NCBI GenBank assembly: GCA_964519895.1
Contig: CAZFLE010000013.1
Coordinates: 1 to 64,000 of the forward strand
From: CAYFPX01 sp964519895
GTDB taxonomy: Bacteria > Myxococcota_A > UBA796 > CAJQPC01
Reading direction: 5' to 3'
DNA: 64,000 nucleotides
In this document: one piece after another, positions 50,007 to 57,646 of the stretch
Position numbering within the stretch: position 1 is the first letter of the stretch
How the letters are laid out: every line of letters begins with the position of its first letter
Position numbers and translations under genes: made by a program
Notes under the pieces: generated by a model
The model's database searches: none
What the model saw: the letters and a program-made list of their open reading frames with translations, nothing else
Told to the model about the DNA's origin: nothing

Positions 50007-50017
50007 GGAGGTGGCCT

Positions 50018-50224
50018 GTGGAGGAGCTGGAGCGCCGCGTGGAAGACCTGGAGATCCGTCTGACCTTCCAGGACGACCTGATCCGCCAGCTCGACGAGGT
50101 GGTCCGTGCCCAGAGCGCCCGCATCGACCAGCTCATGCACGAGCTGCATGCCCTGCGGGAGCAGGTGAACCAGGACCCCGGCGAGGAGGCACCGATGGAA
50201 GAGCAGGTGCCGCCCCACTGGTAG
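50018..50224 (+). CDS. slyX: SlyX-family protein
   Basis: 68 residues, GTG start with GGAGGTGG upstream. Short amphipathic coiled coil, VEDLEIRLTFQDDLIRQLDEVV, the diagnostic pattern of SlyX (E-x-R-x-x-x-L-E-x-x-x-x-x-Q-x-x-x-x-x-L-x). Function of the family is not known. Cotranscribed with the thioesterase that begins 11 bases later. Confidence 0.85.
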   Translation: MEELERRVEDLEIRLTFQDDLIRQLDEVVRAQSARIDQLMHELHALREQVNQDPGEEAPMEEQVPPHW

Positions 50225-50234
50225 GGCCCCGGAG

Positions 50235-50642
50235 ATGCCCCACGACCACCCGATCACCGTTCGCTACGCGGACACCGACGCCCAGGGCCACGTGTTCTTC
50301 GCCAACCTGTTGACCTACTTCGACGAAGGTCTCACGGCGTACCTGACCGCGATCGGTTGTGACTACGCGGGTCTGCGGGCTCGGGACGGCGTGGACTTCG
50401 TGTACGCCGAGTCCGTGTGCCGCTACCGGGATCCGACCCGCTTCGGAGACCCGGTCCGGATCCGGACCCAGGTGGTGCACCTGGGGCGGACCAGCATGCG
50501 CACGGAGCTCCAGGCCTTGCGTGGCGACGCGGTGCTCGCCGAAGGGCACCTGGTGAGCGTGTGCGTCGACGCCACCACCCTGGCCAAGGTCGACATTCCG
50601 GAGCGGTTCAGGGAGGCGGTCGCCGCATTCGAAGGCCAGTGA
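50235..50642 (+). CDS. Acyl-CoA thioesterase (YbgC/4HBT family)
   Basis: 135 residues. YADTDAQGHVFFANLLTYFDEG carries the catalytic Asp and GHV of the hotdog family, followed by YRDPTRFGDPVRIRTQV and GHLVSVCVDATTLAKVDIPE. More canonical than the thioesterase at 7572. It hydrolyses short-chain or aromatic acyl-CoAs in the cytoplasm. Confidence 0.9.
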   Translation: MPHDHPITVRYADTDAQGHVFFANLLTYFDEGLTAYLTAIGCDYAGLRARDGVDFVYAESVCRYRDPTRFGDPVRIRTQVVHLGRTSMRTELQALRGDAVLAEGHLVSVCVDATTLAKVDIPERFREAVAAFEGQ

Positions 50643-50652
50643 CCCCGGGTGG

Positions 50653-50658
50653 TAGCGT
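50653..50658 (+). promoter_or_regulatory. Candidate -10 box (TAGCGT) upstream of the TonB-C-like gene
   Basis: GTGG-TAGCGT, 21 bases before the ATG, followed by a CAGGAGG ribosome site; a clear leadered example of the box. Confidence 0.45.
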
Positions 50659-50679
50659 GCCCCCCGGCAGGAGGTCCGC

Positions 50680-51060
50680 ATGGTGCTCTTCTCGTTGTGG
50701 CTAGGCGCGACGGCGATGGCCCAGGACGCCGAGCCGGCGCCTCTGATGACCTGGGACGACGTCGTGGTGCTCGAGCGCCGCCAGCCGGACTTTCCCGAGC
50801 GGGCGCCTGCCGACGGCCTGGAGACACTGTGCGTGCTGGAGCTCCACGTGGACGCCCAGGGCCAGCCCCGGCGCGTGGAGACGCTGAACTGCCCCGCCCC
50901 CTTCAGCGGCGAGGCGATCCCGGCTGCCATGGCCTGGCGCCTCGAGCCGCTGATCCAGGACGGCACGGCGACCCCCTTCCGGCTGTCCCTCACCTTCCGA
51001 TTCACGGCCCCCGATCCGCCAGCGCCGCGAACGGCGCTGGAGAACAAGGACGAACGATAG
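50680..51060 (+). CDS. Exported TonB-C-like protein
   Basis: 126 residues. Signal peptide (FSLWLGATAMAQD), then one energy-transducer C-terminal-like domain: RRQPDFPERAPADGLET, VLELHVDAQGQPRRVETLNC and FRLSLTFRFTAPD. There is no transmembrane anchor or proline stalk as in TonB, so it is a free periplasmic TonB-C domain protein, a type common in myxobacteria. Converges with the Dlt-like operon across a 42-base AT-rich spacer. Confidence 0.78.
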   Translation: MVLFSLWLGATAMAQDAEPAPLMTWDDVVVLERRQPDFPERAPADGLETLCVLELHVDAQGQPRRVETLNCPAPFSGEAIPAAMAWRLEPLIQDGTATPFRLSLTFRFTAPDPPAPRTALENKDER

Positions 51061-51067
51061 ATAGGCT

Positions 51068-51081
51068 AAAATAGGCATTTT
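51068..51081. terminator. Weak AT-rich hairpin between convergent genes
   Basis: AAAAT (51068-51072) pairs with ATTTT (51077-51081) around AGGC. The AT-rich spacer is unusual for this GC-rich segment and likely ends transcription from one or both sides. Confidence 0.35.
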
Positions 51082-51102
51082 GTAACAGGGCAGTAGCCAC
51101 CA

Positions 51103-51234
51103 CTACATCCCCAGATACCGAAAGCTCCCCTCTGGCGCCTCGAGCCCCTGAGCGATCGCCCAGATCACCGCCAGATACCACGCCAGCCGCAGCACCACGC
51201 CGAGCCAGCCGTCCGGCCACCGGAGCCGGCTCAC
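51103..51234 (-). CDS. DltX-like membrane microprotein with C-terminal F-x-Y motif
   Basis: 43 residues from GTG overlapping the MBOAT stop (GTGA). A basic N terminus (SRLRWPDGW) and one helix (LGVVLRLAWYLAVIWAIAQ) lead to a short extracytoplasmic tail ending F-R-Y-L-G-M. Gram-positive DltX is a similar 45-50 residue protein encoded beside DltB and ends in F-x-Y-x-x-F, whose Tyr relays the D-alanyl group. The placement, size, topology and F-x-Y-x-x-hydrophobic end all match. Too short for automatic gene callers in many settings. Inferred role: the acyl relay of the adjacent MBOAT. Confidence 0.7.
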   Translation of the reverse strand: MSRLRWPDGWLGVVLRLAWYLAVIWAIAQGLEAPEGSFRYLGM

Positions 51235-52319
51235 AGGCCCCCCAGCAGTCGCAGGTCCGCGGCGATAGCGGTCGGATCCGCGTTCTTGGTGAACACGAAG
51301 CCCAGCACCACGAAGGACACGGTGAGCGCCGTCGCCAGCACCTGGCCCAGCGGGCCCGGCAGCTCCGGCAGCCGGTCCGCCGCGTGCACCCGATAGAGCC
51401 GCAGCACCGCCAGCCCCGCGGCGTGGTAGACGCCCCACGCCAGGTAGCGCCCGCTCAGCTCGTGCCAGCCCGCCAGGGCGAGCATGCTCGCCACCAGCGC
51501 CGGGATCGTGCGCCGACTCCGTGAGAACACCGGCAGGAACACGTGCTGCCGGCACCACAGCGACAGGGTGGCGTGCCAGCTCTCCCAGAACGCCGACAGG
51601 TTCCGCTGGAGAAAGGGCCAGTGAAAGTTCTCGGGGAGCCGGAACCCGAGCACCCGCCCCAGGCCGATGGCCACGTCGGAGCAGCCGGCGAAGCTGAGGT
51701 AGAGCTGGAGTCCGTACAGGCCGCACTCGGCCAGCACAGTGCCCGCGTCCCGGGGCACCGCCAGGTGCAGCTGGACCGCGTTGTACAGGTGCACCCCCAC
51801 CAGCCAGTGAGACAACACGGTGATCTTGGCCAGACCGTAGAGCACCCGCTCCAGCCCGTCGGCCACCAGCTGCGGGTCCCAGCGCTGGCGGCGCTGGTCC
51901 CTCACGAACTCCGGGAAGCGATGGATCGGCCCCACCACCACCGCGGGCCAGAACAGGGCATAGCTGTAGAGCGCCCACCAGCCGTGGGGTGCGTGGGCGT
52001 CCCGGTCGGCGAGCCAGGCCACCAGGCGACAAGCCAGGAAGCCGAAGCCCAGGGGCGCGATGGCCTGGCCAGCTTCCAGTCCCCGCAGGGCGACGAACAC
52101 CGCCACCAGCGCGCCGATGCCAGCCGCTGGGTGCGCCCGCGCCAGCCAAGTCCAGGCCACCAGGCCGATCATCAGCCCGGCGTCGACCGGGTCCAGGACA
52201 GCCAGGAAGGCCGTGCTGGTCAGCGCAAGCACCCCGGGCCGCCACGCCCGCGGCACGGCCCAATACAGCGCCACTGCGGCCACCGAGAACACCGCGAAGA
52301 AGGGCGTGAGCTGGGGCAC
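51231..52319 (-). CDS. MBOAT O-acyltransferase, DltB/AlgI-like
   Basis: 362 residues, about ten helices. MBOAT core: YSYALFWPAVVVGPIHRFPEF, LQLYLSFAGCSDVAIGLGRVL, NFHWPFLQRNLSAFWESWHAT, and the catalytic region GWHELSGRYLAWGVYHAAGL with candidate His286 and His299, spaced as in DltB. It should transfer an acyl or aminoacyl group across the membrane onto an extracytoplasmic acceptor. The gene abuts the SGNH gene upstream (52320/52319) and overlaps the microprotein downstream, so all are one operon. Confidence 0.9.
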   Translation of the reverse strand: MPQLTPFFAVFSVAAVALYWAVPRAWRPGVLALTSTAFLAVLDPVDAGLMIGLVAWTWLARAHPAAGIGALVAVFVALRGLEAGQAIAPLGFGFLACRLVAWLADRDAHAPHGWWALYSYALFWPAVVVGPIHRFPEFVRDQRRQRWDPQLVADGLERVLYGLAKITVLSHWLVGVHLYNAVQLHLAVPRDAGTVLAECGLYGLQLYLSFAGCSDVAIGLGRVLGFRLPENFHWPFLQRNLSAFWESWHATLSLWCRQHVFLPVFSRSRRTIPALVASMLALAGWHELSGRYLAWGVYHAAGLAVLRLYRVHAADRLPELPGPLGQVLATALTVSFVVLGFVFTKNADPTAIAADLRLLGGL

Positions 52320-53114
52320 TCAGCGCACCTGGGCCCGCAGCAGCTCCAGGGTCGCTGGCAGCGACCCGGCCCGTCCGGTCTCGGACAGGTGCACGTGGTC
52401 GTGGAAGGCGGCGTCCCCGTCTGCTGGCGCCTGTGCCCGGATCAGCGCCTGGTTCGGCCCGGTCAACATCGCCCCCGCCTGGTCCCGCTGCGCCTGCAGC
52501 CAGTCCCGGTCGGCCAGGGCGAGCTCCGCAGGACTGCGGGGCAGGGTGAGGACCCGAACGGTTGTCTCGCCCAGAGCCCGCAGAAACTCCTCGGACGCCG
52601 CCAGGGCCGCAGCCGGGGCCCCGGGCTCGCCCTGGGCCCAGCGCCCTTCGAGTTTCTCCCGGTGCAGGTCCGTGCGCTCCGGCCCAGCGATGCGCGGCGC
52701 CAGGAGTCGCCGGCGCAGCCGGGAAAAGGCAGCCCCCCGATCCCGCCCCGAAGGCACCAGGGCATCGAGCTGGATCACGACCCAGCTGGGCGCCAGCGCG
52801 AGCACCCGGGCCTGCATCGGTGCGAGGGTCTGGAGGCTCAGTCCGGCCGCGGTCACCCGCGCGGTCCTGGGGGCATCGGCTCCCCAGGCCTGTTCCAGGG
52901 CATCGGCCGGGGGCAGCCAGTGGTGCAGCCGCGAGTCGCCGATGAACAGGAGCAGCGGTCGGTCGTCCTGGCGCTGCTCCGCGGCCTCCAGGCTGCGCGA
53001 GATGGCCTCGGCGTGGGGGTGGCGCACGCCCTGGGGTCCCCTCGCTCGGATCCCCCAGAACCCCAGCACCATGACCAGGACCAGCCCCCACGGGGTCAGC
53101 GGATGCCGGGACAC
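52320..53114 (-). CDS. Membrane-anchored SGNH-fold protein, DltD/AlgJ-like partner of the MBOAT
   Basis: 264 residues. An N-terminal signal-anchor (LTPWGLVLVMVLGFWGI) is followed by an extracytoplasmic SGNH domain: block I nucleophile in LFIGDSRLHHW, and the block V Asp-His pair in DHVHLSETGR. DltD is about 400 residues with the same anchor-SGNH plan, so this is a compact version. Such partners either deacylate or hand the acyl group to the final acceptor. It starts three bases after the ligase-carrier gene. Confidence 0.82.
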   Translation of the reverse strand: MSRHPLTPWGLVLVMVLGFWGIRARGPQGVRHPHAEAISRSLEAAEQRQDDRPLLLFIGDSRLHHWLPPADALEQAWGADAPRTARVTAAGLSLQTLAPMQARVLALAPSWVVIQLDALVPSGRDRGAAFSRLRRRLLAPRIAGPERTDLHREKLEGRWAQGEPGAPAAALAASEEFLRALGETTVRVLTLPRSPAELALADRDWLQAQRDQAGAMLTGPNQALIRAQAPADGDAAFHDHVHLSETGRAGSLPATLELLRAQVR

Positions 53115-53117
53115 CCC

Positions 53118-54902
53118 TCAGCCCGCCCGACGCTCCGCCACGAGCTGGACCGCGTCCCCCAGTGTCTCGAGGGCCATGATCTCCCGCGGCAGCAGGGCGA
53201 TGCGGAAGTGCTGCTCGAGCCGAATGACCAGGTCCAGGTGGGCCATGGAGTCCCAACCCCGGGTGCCCTGGGAGGTGGCGCCCACACTCAGGTCCGCCAC
53301 GGGGACCCGGAACGCCGCCGCAGCGAGCGCCAGCACCTGGACCTCCAGGTCCTGGGCGGCCAGCTGACCGGCATCGGCGTCGTCTGCCAGCAGCGCCTGG
53401 ACCGCGGCCCGATCCACCTTGCCGCTGTGACCCCGCGGCAGGGCCGAGACCACCCGAAGCTGGCGGGGCACGGCGTGGTCCGCCACCCGTGACGCCACAT
53501 GGGCTGAGAGCTCGGCCTCGGTCAGCTGGTCCCCATCGGCCTCCACCGCTGCGACCACCCGCTCGCCCCACAGCGGATCGGGCAGGCCCACGACCGCCGC
53601 CCGCGCCACCGCGGGGTGGGTCGCCAGGGCCCGCTCGACCTCCTCGGGGTGCACGTTGCGACCGCCCACGATGACGGTGGACTTCTTGCGGCCCACCACC
53701 GTCACGTGGCCGCTGGGGGCCTGGGTCACCAGGTCGCCGGTCGCGAACCAGGGCTCGCCGGGCTCGTCGCCCAGGTATCCGGCAAAGACCGACGGACCTC
53801 GGACCTGGAGCTCACCCACCGCACCATCCGCGACCTCTTCGCCGTCCGAGTCCACCACCCGCACCGCGGCATCCACCGCGATCCCGACCGTGCCCAGCTG
53901 ACGGCTCTCGGGGTCTGGCCCGGAGAACAGCACATTGCCCACCTCGGTCATGCCATACATGTTGCAGACCGGGACGCCTGTCTCCTCTTCGAAGGCGGTC
54001 CACAGCTCCGGCTCGAGCGGCTCTGCCGTGGACACCAGTAGGGCCAGGTCATCGGTCGCCAGGGCTTCACCCAGCCCGTTCGCGAACTTCAGCAGCAGGC
54101 GGAGCAAGGTCGGGGTGACCACGGCGGCGGTGACCCTGTGTCGGTAGATCGTGTCCAGGAGCTCGGGGATGCGCGGGATGTTGAAGTCGCCGAAGCGCAC
54201 CAGGGTCGTGCCCGTCGCCAGGGCGATGTACAGCCCCGTGATCCCGTCCACGTGGCTCGCCGGCGACAGGTTCAGGACCCTGGCGTCCGGCCCCAGGCCC
54301 AGGTGGCGGGTCATCGTCGCGGCCTGGGCGTCCAGGTTGCCCCGGGTGATCGCCGCGAGCTTGGGCACACCCGACGTGCCCGACGTGCGCAGGACCAGGG
54401 CCTCGGTGTCCGGCCCAGGGTGGGGAGGTGTGTCCGTCAGGGGCTCCAGGGCCTGGGCGCAGGCCGGCCAGGACGCCTGGCTGAGCTCGGTCCGCTTGCC
54501 TAGGAGTCGGGAGAACAGGGTGCTCTTGGCGGGCGGTTCGTGGGGCCACACGGTCAGGCCACCGTGGGACTCCAGGGCCCACAGCGCGACCAGGTCCCGC
54601 TCGGCGAACACGACCCGGGTGTCCGTGACCCCGAGGGTGTGGTGCACCTGGGCAGCCCCGGCCCCGGGGTCCAGGACGACAAGGGACAGCTGCTGGGCCA
54701 GGCACGCGGCGAAGACCACCGCCAGGGCATCGTCGTCGCGCAGTGCACAGGCGACGCGGGTCCCGGCCGGCAGATCCGCCAGCAGCGCTCGGGTCCGACC
54801 GGACCGCAGGGCGAGCTGGCCAAAGCTCAGGGGCGCCGGGCCTTCGATCAGGGGTCGCCTGGGCGCGGCCTCGGGGGCCCGGAACGGGGTCTGGAGCGTC
54901 AC
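53118..54902 (-). CDS. AMP-dependent acyl/amino acid ligase fused to an acyl carrier domain
   Basis: 594 residues; GTG overlaps the preceding stop (GTGA), the longer frame upstream being antisense-like. Adenylation motifs in order: TSGTSGVPK (A3), YGMTEVG (A5), FATGDLV (A7), VVGRKKSTVIVGGRNVHPEEVE (A8) and RGHSGKVDR (A10 Lys). The last 70 residues form a carrier domain with the phosphopantetheine Ser at position 552 in RGWDSMAHLD. DltA and DltC are separate proteins in Gram-positives; here they are fused. The activated substrate (amino acid or fatty acid) is not evident from the binding-pocket residues. Confidence 0.88.
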   Translation of the reverse strand: MTLQTPFRAPEAAPRRPLIEGPAPLSFGQLALRSGRTRALLADLPAGTRVACALRDDDALAVVFAACLAQQLSLVVLDPGAGAAQVHHTLGVTDTRVVFAERDLVALWALESHGGLTVWPHEPPAKSTLFSRLLGKRTELSQASWPACAQALEPLTDTPPHPGPDTEALVLRTSGTSGVPKLAAITRGNLDAQAATMTRHLGLGPDARVLNLSPASHVDGITGLYIALATGTTLVRFGDFNIPRIPELLDTIYRHRVTAAVVTPTLLRLLLKFANGLGEALATDDLALLVSTAEPLEPELWTAFEEETGVPVCNMYGMTEVGNVLFSGPDPESRQLGTVGIAVDAAVRVVDSDGEEVADGAVGELQVRGPSVFAGYLGDEPGEPWFATGDLVTQAPSGHVTVVGRKKSTVIVGGRNVHPEEVERALATHPAVARAAVVGLPDPLWGERVVAAVEADGDQLTEAELSAHVASRVADHAVPRQLRVVSALPRGHSGKVDRAAVQALLADDADAGQLAAQDLEVQVLALAAAAFRVPVADLSVGATSQGTRGWDSMAHLDLVIRLEQHFRIALLPREIMALETLGDAVQLVAERRAG

Positions 54903-57646
54903 GACAGGGCCTCCGAGTCCTGATCCAGCAGCGCTTGGGCCGCGCGGGGGTCCACCTTGCCGGCGGGCCCCAGGGGAAGTGCCTCTACCACCACCAGCCG
55001 TTCGGGGACATGGGCGGGGCTCAGCCGGTCGGCCACCGCTTGGCTCCAGCCCGACGGGGGCGACGATCCGGCCACCAGGGCCACGATCCGATCCACCCCG
55101 GCGCCGTCCCGCCGACTGCAGGCATAGGCCTGGGCGAACCCGCCCACCTCGACCAGGGCTTCCTCGATCTCCTCGGGCTGGATGTTCTCGCCGTTGTGGT
55201 GCAGCAGGAGCCGATCGGCTCGCCCCTCGAGTGCCAGCCAACCCTCGGGCCCGATCCGCACCCGATCGCCCGTGCGCACCCAGCCGTGGGCGTCCACGGG
55301 CAGCGGCAGGTCCCCCAGGTAGCCCAGCGCCCGGTTGTCCGTGTAGACCCACAACAGCCCACAGCTCCCCGGTGCCACCGGCCGGCCAGAATCGTCCCGG
55401 ACCTCGACCAGAGCCCCCACCGGTCGCCCGATGCCCGGATCCTGGGCCTGGGCCTGGTCGGCCCGGACACCGACGCAGATGCCGCCGGTCTCGGTGAGGC
55501 CGTAGTAGTTCAGCACCGCGATCCCGAAGGCGTCGGTGAAGCCCTGCCGAAGGGCGCGGGGTAGCGGTGCGCCGGTGCACAGGACCGCGCGCAGCCCCTG
55601 GAGCAGGGGCTTCAGGCGAGGTCCCGTGCGCAGGCAGCCCGCGAGCCAGGCGGGGGTCGTGGTCACGTGGGTCGCCCCCCAGCGGGCAGCGATCCCGGCC
55701 ACACCGGCCGGGGAGGCCAGGTCCTTGTCCTGGGGGATCAGCAGCGAGGCCCCCTCGATCAGCGGCGCCACGCAGGCGTTGCGCAGCCCGCTCATGGTGT
55801 GCACCCCGCCCGTTCCCAACAGCCGGTCGGACCGCTCCAGGCCGAAGCAGTCCGACAGAGCGGTGGCGGACCGGGCCAGGGAGCCGTGGGACAGCCGGAC
55901 ACCCTTGGGCGGGCCCGAGCTGGCGCTGGTGAACAGGACGGCGGCTTCCTGGTCCTCGGCCGCCGGCGGAAGCGTGCCCAGGGGCTCACAGGCCCCGCAT
56001 GCCTCTGCAAAGGACGGCAGAGGCCCGTCGGCGTCACCGAAGCCCAGCGCTGCCCCTGGAGGAAGTGGCCATCGGGAGAGATCGGCGAGCAGGGTCAACA
56101 CGGGCTGGACCTGGGCGACCACCCCGGCCAGGCGGTCCGCGCCCAGGGCATCGCTGACCGGCACGAAGCTCGCCCCGAGCAGGGCTGTGGCCCAGAACAG
56201 CAGAGGCAGCTCCGGGTGCATCCCGGACTGGGCGAGCACCCGGGTGCCCGGACCGACCCCCAGCCTGCGCAGCAGGGTCGCCGCCATGCGCACCACCAGG
56301 TCGGCGTCGGCGTAGCTGAAGACGCTGCCGTCTCGTGCCCCGACCCACAGCGGCTCACCGCCGTGGGCCTGGACGCGGGTCTGCCAGAGCCGGGTCAGGG
56401 TGTCGGTGCCGGGCAGGGGGAGCACGTGCTGCGTGCGGTAGTAGGCCTGGAGCCGGGCTGTGGCCGCCGAGACCGGAGCCAGCCGAATCAGCTCCGCCCG
56501 CTCCAGAGCCTGCAATCGCTCCAGCGCTTCGGGGACCGGGATGGCGGCGCGCTCTGCGAGCTCGGCCACTGTGTCGAAGCGAGCCGCCCGGAACAGCAGG
56601 GTCCGGTCCACGGTGTCCAGCGGCGGGGACTCCAGGCGCGCGGCATGGGCGGGGTGGCGGGCCAACATCTCCCCCGCGCCCCCGGCCATGGCTTGCGGGT
56701 CGGGGCCTGCCTGGCCCGTGGCCGGGTCCAGCCGCGCCAGCGGGTTCAGCAGCACCCGGTCGTCCTGGGCCCGAGGCCGGCGGGCTGGCCGGCTCGCTGC
56801 CGGCGCCGTGGGCCCCACCCACAGACAGGCATTGTAGTGACGCCGGCGCACCACCTGGTGCGGGTCGACGCCCACAGCTGCGCTCAGGAGCGCCTTCTCC
56901 GACAGCACCCAGCCCTGTTGACCCGGACCCAACACCCTGGCGAAGAGCTGCTCGTAGTCCCGCTGGGTGCGCAGGGTGCCCTCCCGGGCGAACCATGGGT
57001 CCGGCTCGGCGTCGGCCAGGTGGACGTGGGGAAAGACCAGCGGCGCGTTCGGGGCGGCGACCCGCAGGCACTCGGCCAGAAAGCGCTCGGGGTCCGCGTG
57101 GTGCACCAGATCGTGGCCGTACACCAGCGCGAAGCTGTCGTCCTGGAAGGGGAGGGCGGCCAGCGGATCGAAGAAGGCCACGTCCCAGTTGTCCGGACGC
57201 AGGTCCTCGGAGAGCCACCAGGCGTAGCCCCGCACGCCGAGCACGTCTCGAGGCCCGATCCAGCCGCTCAGGACTTCGGCGTCGGGGAAGAGCCCGGCGA
57301 GCAGGGCCCCGCTCCACCCGGTCCGGCAGCTCAGGTCCAGGATCCGATCCCTTGGTGCCAGCCGCTCTCTCAGGCGAGGGATCAAGGGCAGCAGGGCCCG
57401 CTGGGCCTCGTTGAAGGGGTCGTAGGCGGCGTACAGGTCCCAGGCCGGACGACGGGCCTTGCGGGCCCACTGGCGGCCCTCTGTCGACCGGTCCTCCAGG
57501 GGCGGCGGCGCCTGCCCGCCCAGAAAGGCCAGGCCGCGGGTCTCAGGGGCCACCCGCCCACACCCGGCACAGGTCAGCCGCGGGTCCAGTGGCCCCCCGC
57601 AGCCGGCGCACAGGGCCCGCTCGCGCCAGCTCCCCTCAGGCCGCAC
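54899..57646 (-). CDS. Zn-ribbon / SAM-methyltransferase / winged-helix / AMP-ligase fusion protein
   Basis: 915 residues. Residues 1-35: zinc ribbon CAGCGGPL..CAGCG. About 95-215: SAM methyltransferase with motif I ILDLSCRTGWSGALLA and SFALVYGHDLVHHADPERF. About 345-400: winged helix (AELAERAAIPVPEALERLQALERAELIRL). About 425-910: AMP-forming ligase with SASSGPPKG (A3), YYGLTETGG (A5), RTGDRV (A7), EGRADRLLLHHNGENIQPEEIE (A8) and LGPAGKVD (A10 Lys). No carrier domain is present, so it probably loads the carrier of the neighbouring protein or a free acyl-CoA. I know of no standard family with this layout. It overlaps the SGNH gene by 11 bases. Confidence 0.85.
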   Translation of the reverse strand: MRPEGSWRERALCAGCGGPLDPRLTCAGCGRVAPETRGLAFLGGQAPPPLEDRSTEGRQWARKARRPAWDLYAAYDPFNEAQRALLPLIPRLRERLAPRDRILDLSCRTGWSGALLAGLFPDAEVLSGWIGPRDVLGVRGYAWWLSEDLRPDNWDVAFFDPLAALPFQDDSFALVYGHDLVHHADPERFLAECLRVAAPNAPLVFPHVHLADAEPDPWFAREGTLRTQRDYEQLFARVLGPGQQGWVLSEKALLSAAVGVDPHQVVRRRHYNACLWVGPTAPAASRPARRPRAQDDRVLLNPLARLDPATGQAGPDPQAMAGGAGEMLARHPAHAARLESPPLDTVDRTLLFRAARFDTVAELAERAAIPVPEALERLQALERAELIRLAPVSAATARLQAYYRTQHVLPLPGTDTLTRLWQTRVQAHGGEPLWVGARDGSVFSYADADLVVRMAATLLRRLGVGPGTRVLAQSGMHPELPLLFWATALLGASFVPVSDALGADRLAGVVAQVQPVLTLLADLSRWPLPPGAALGFGDADGPLPSFAEACGACEPLGTLPPAAEDQEAAVLFTSASSGPPKGVRLSHGSLARSATALSDCFGLERSDRLLGTGGVHTMSGLRNACVAPLIEGASLLIPQDKDLASPAGVAGIAARWGATHVTTTPAWLAGCLRTGPRLKPLLQGLRAVLCTGAPLPRALRQGFTDAFGIAVLNYYGLTETGGICVGVRADQAQAQDPGIGRPVGALVEVRDDSGRPVAPGSCGLLWVYTDNRALGYLGDLPLPVDAHGWVRTGDRVRIGPEGWLALEGRADRLLLHHNGENIQPEEIEEALVEVGGFAQAYACSRRDGAGVDRIVALVAGSSPPSGWSQAVADRLSPAHVPERLVVVEALPLGPAGKVDPRAAQALLDQDSEALS

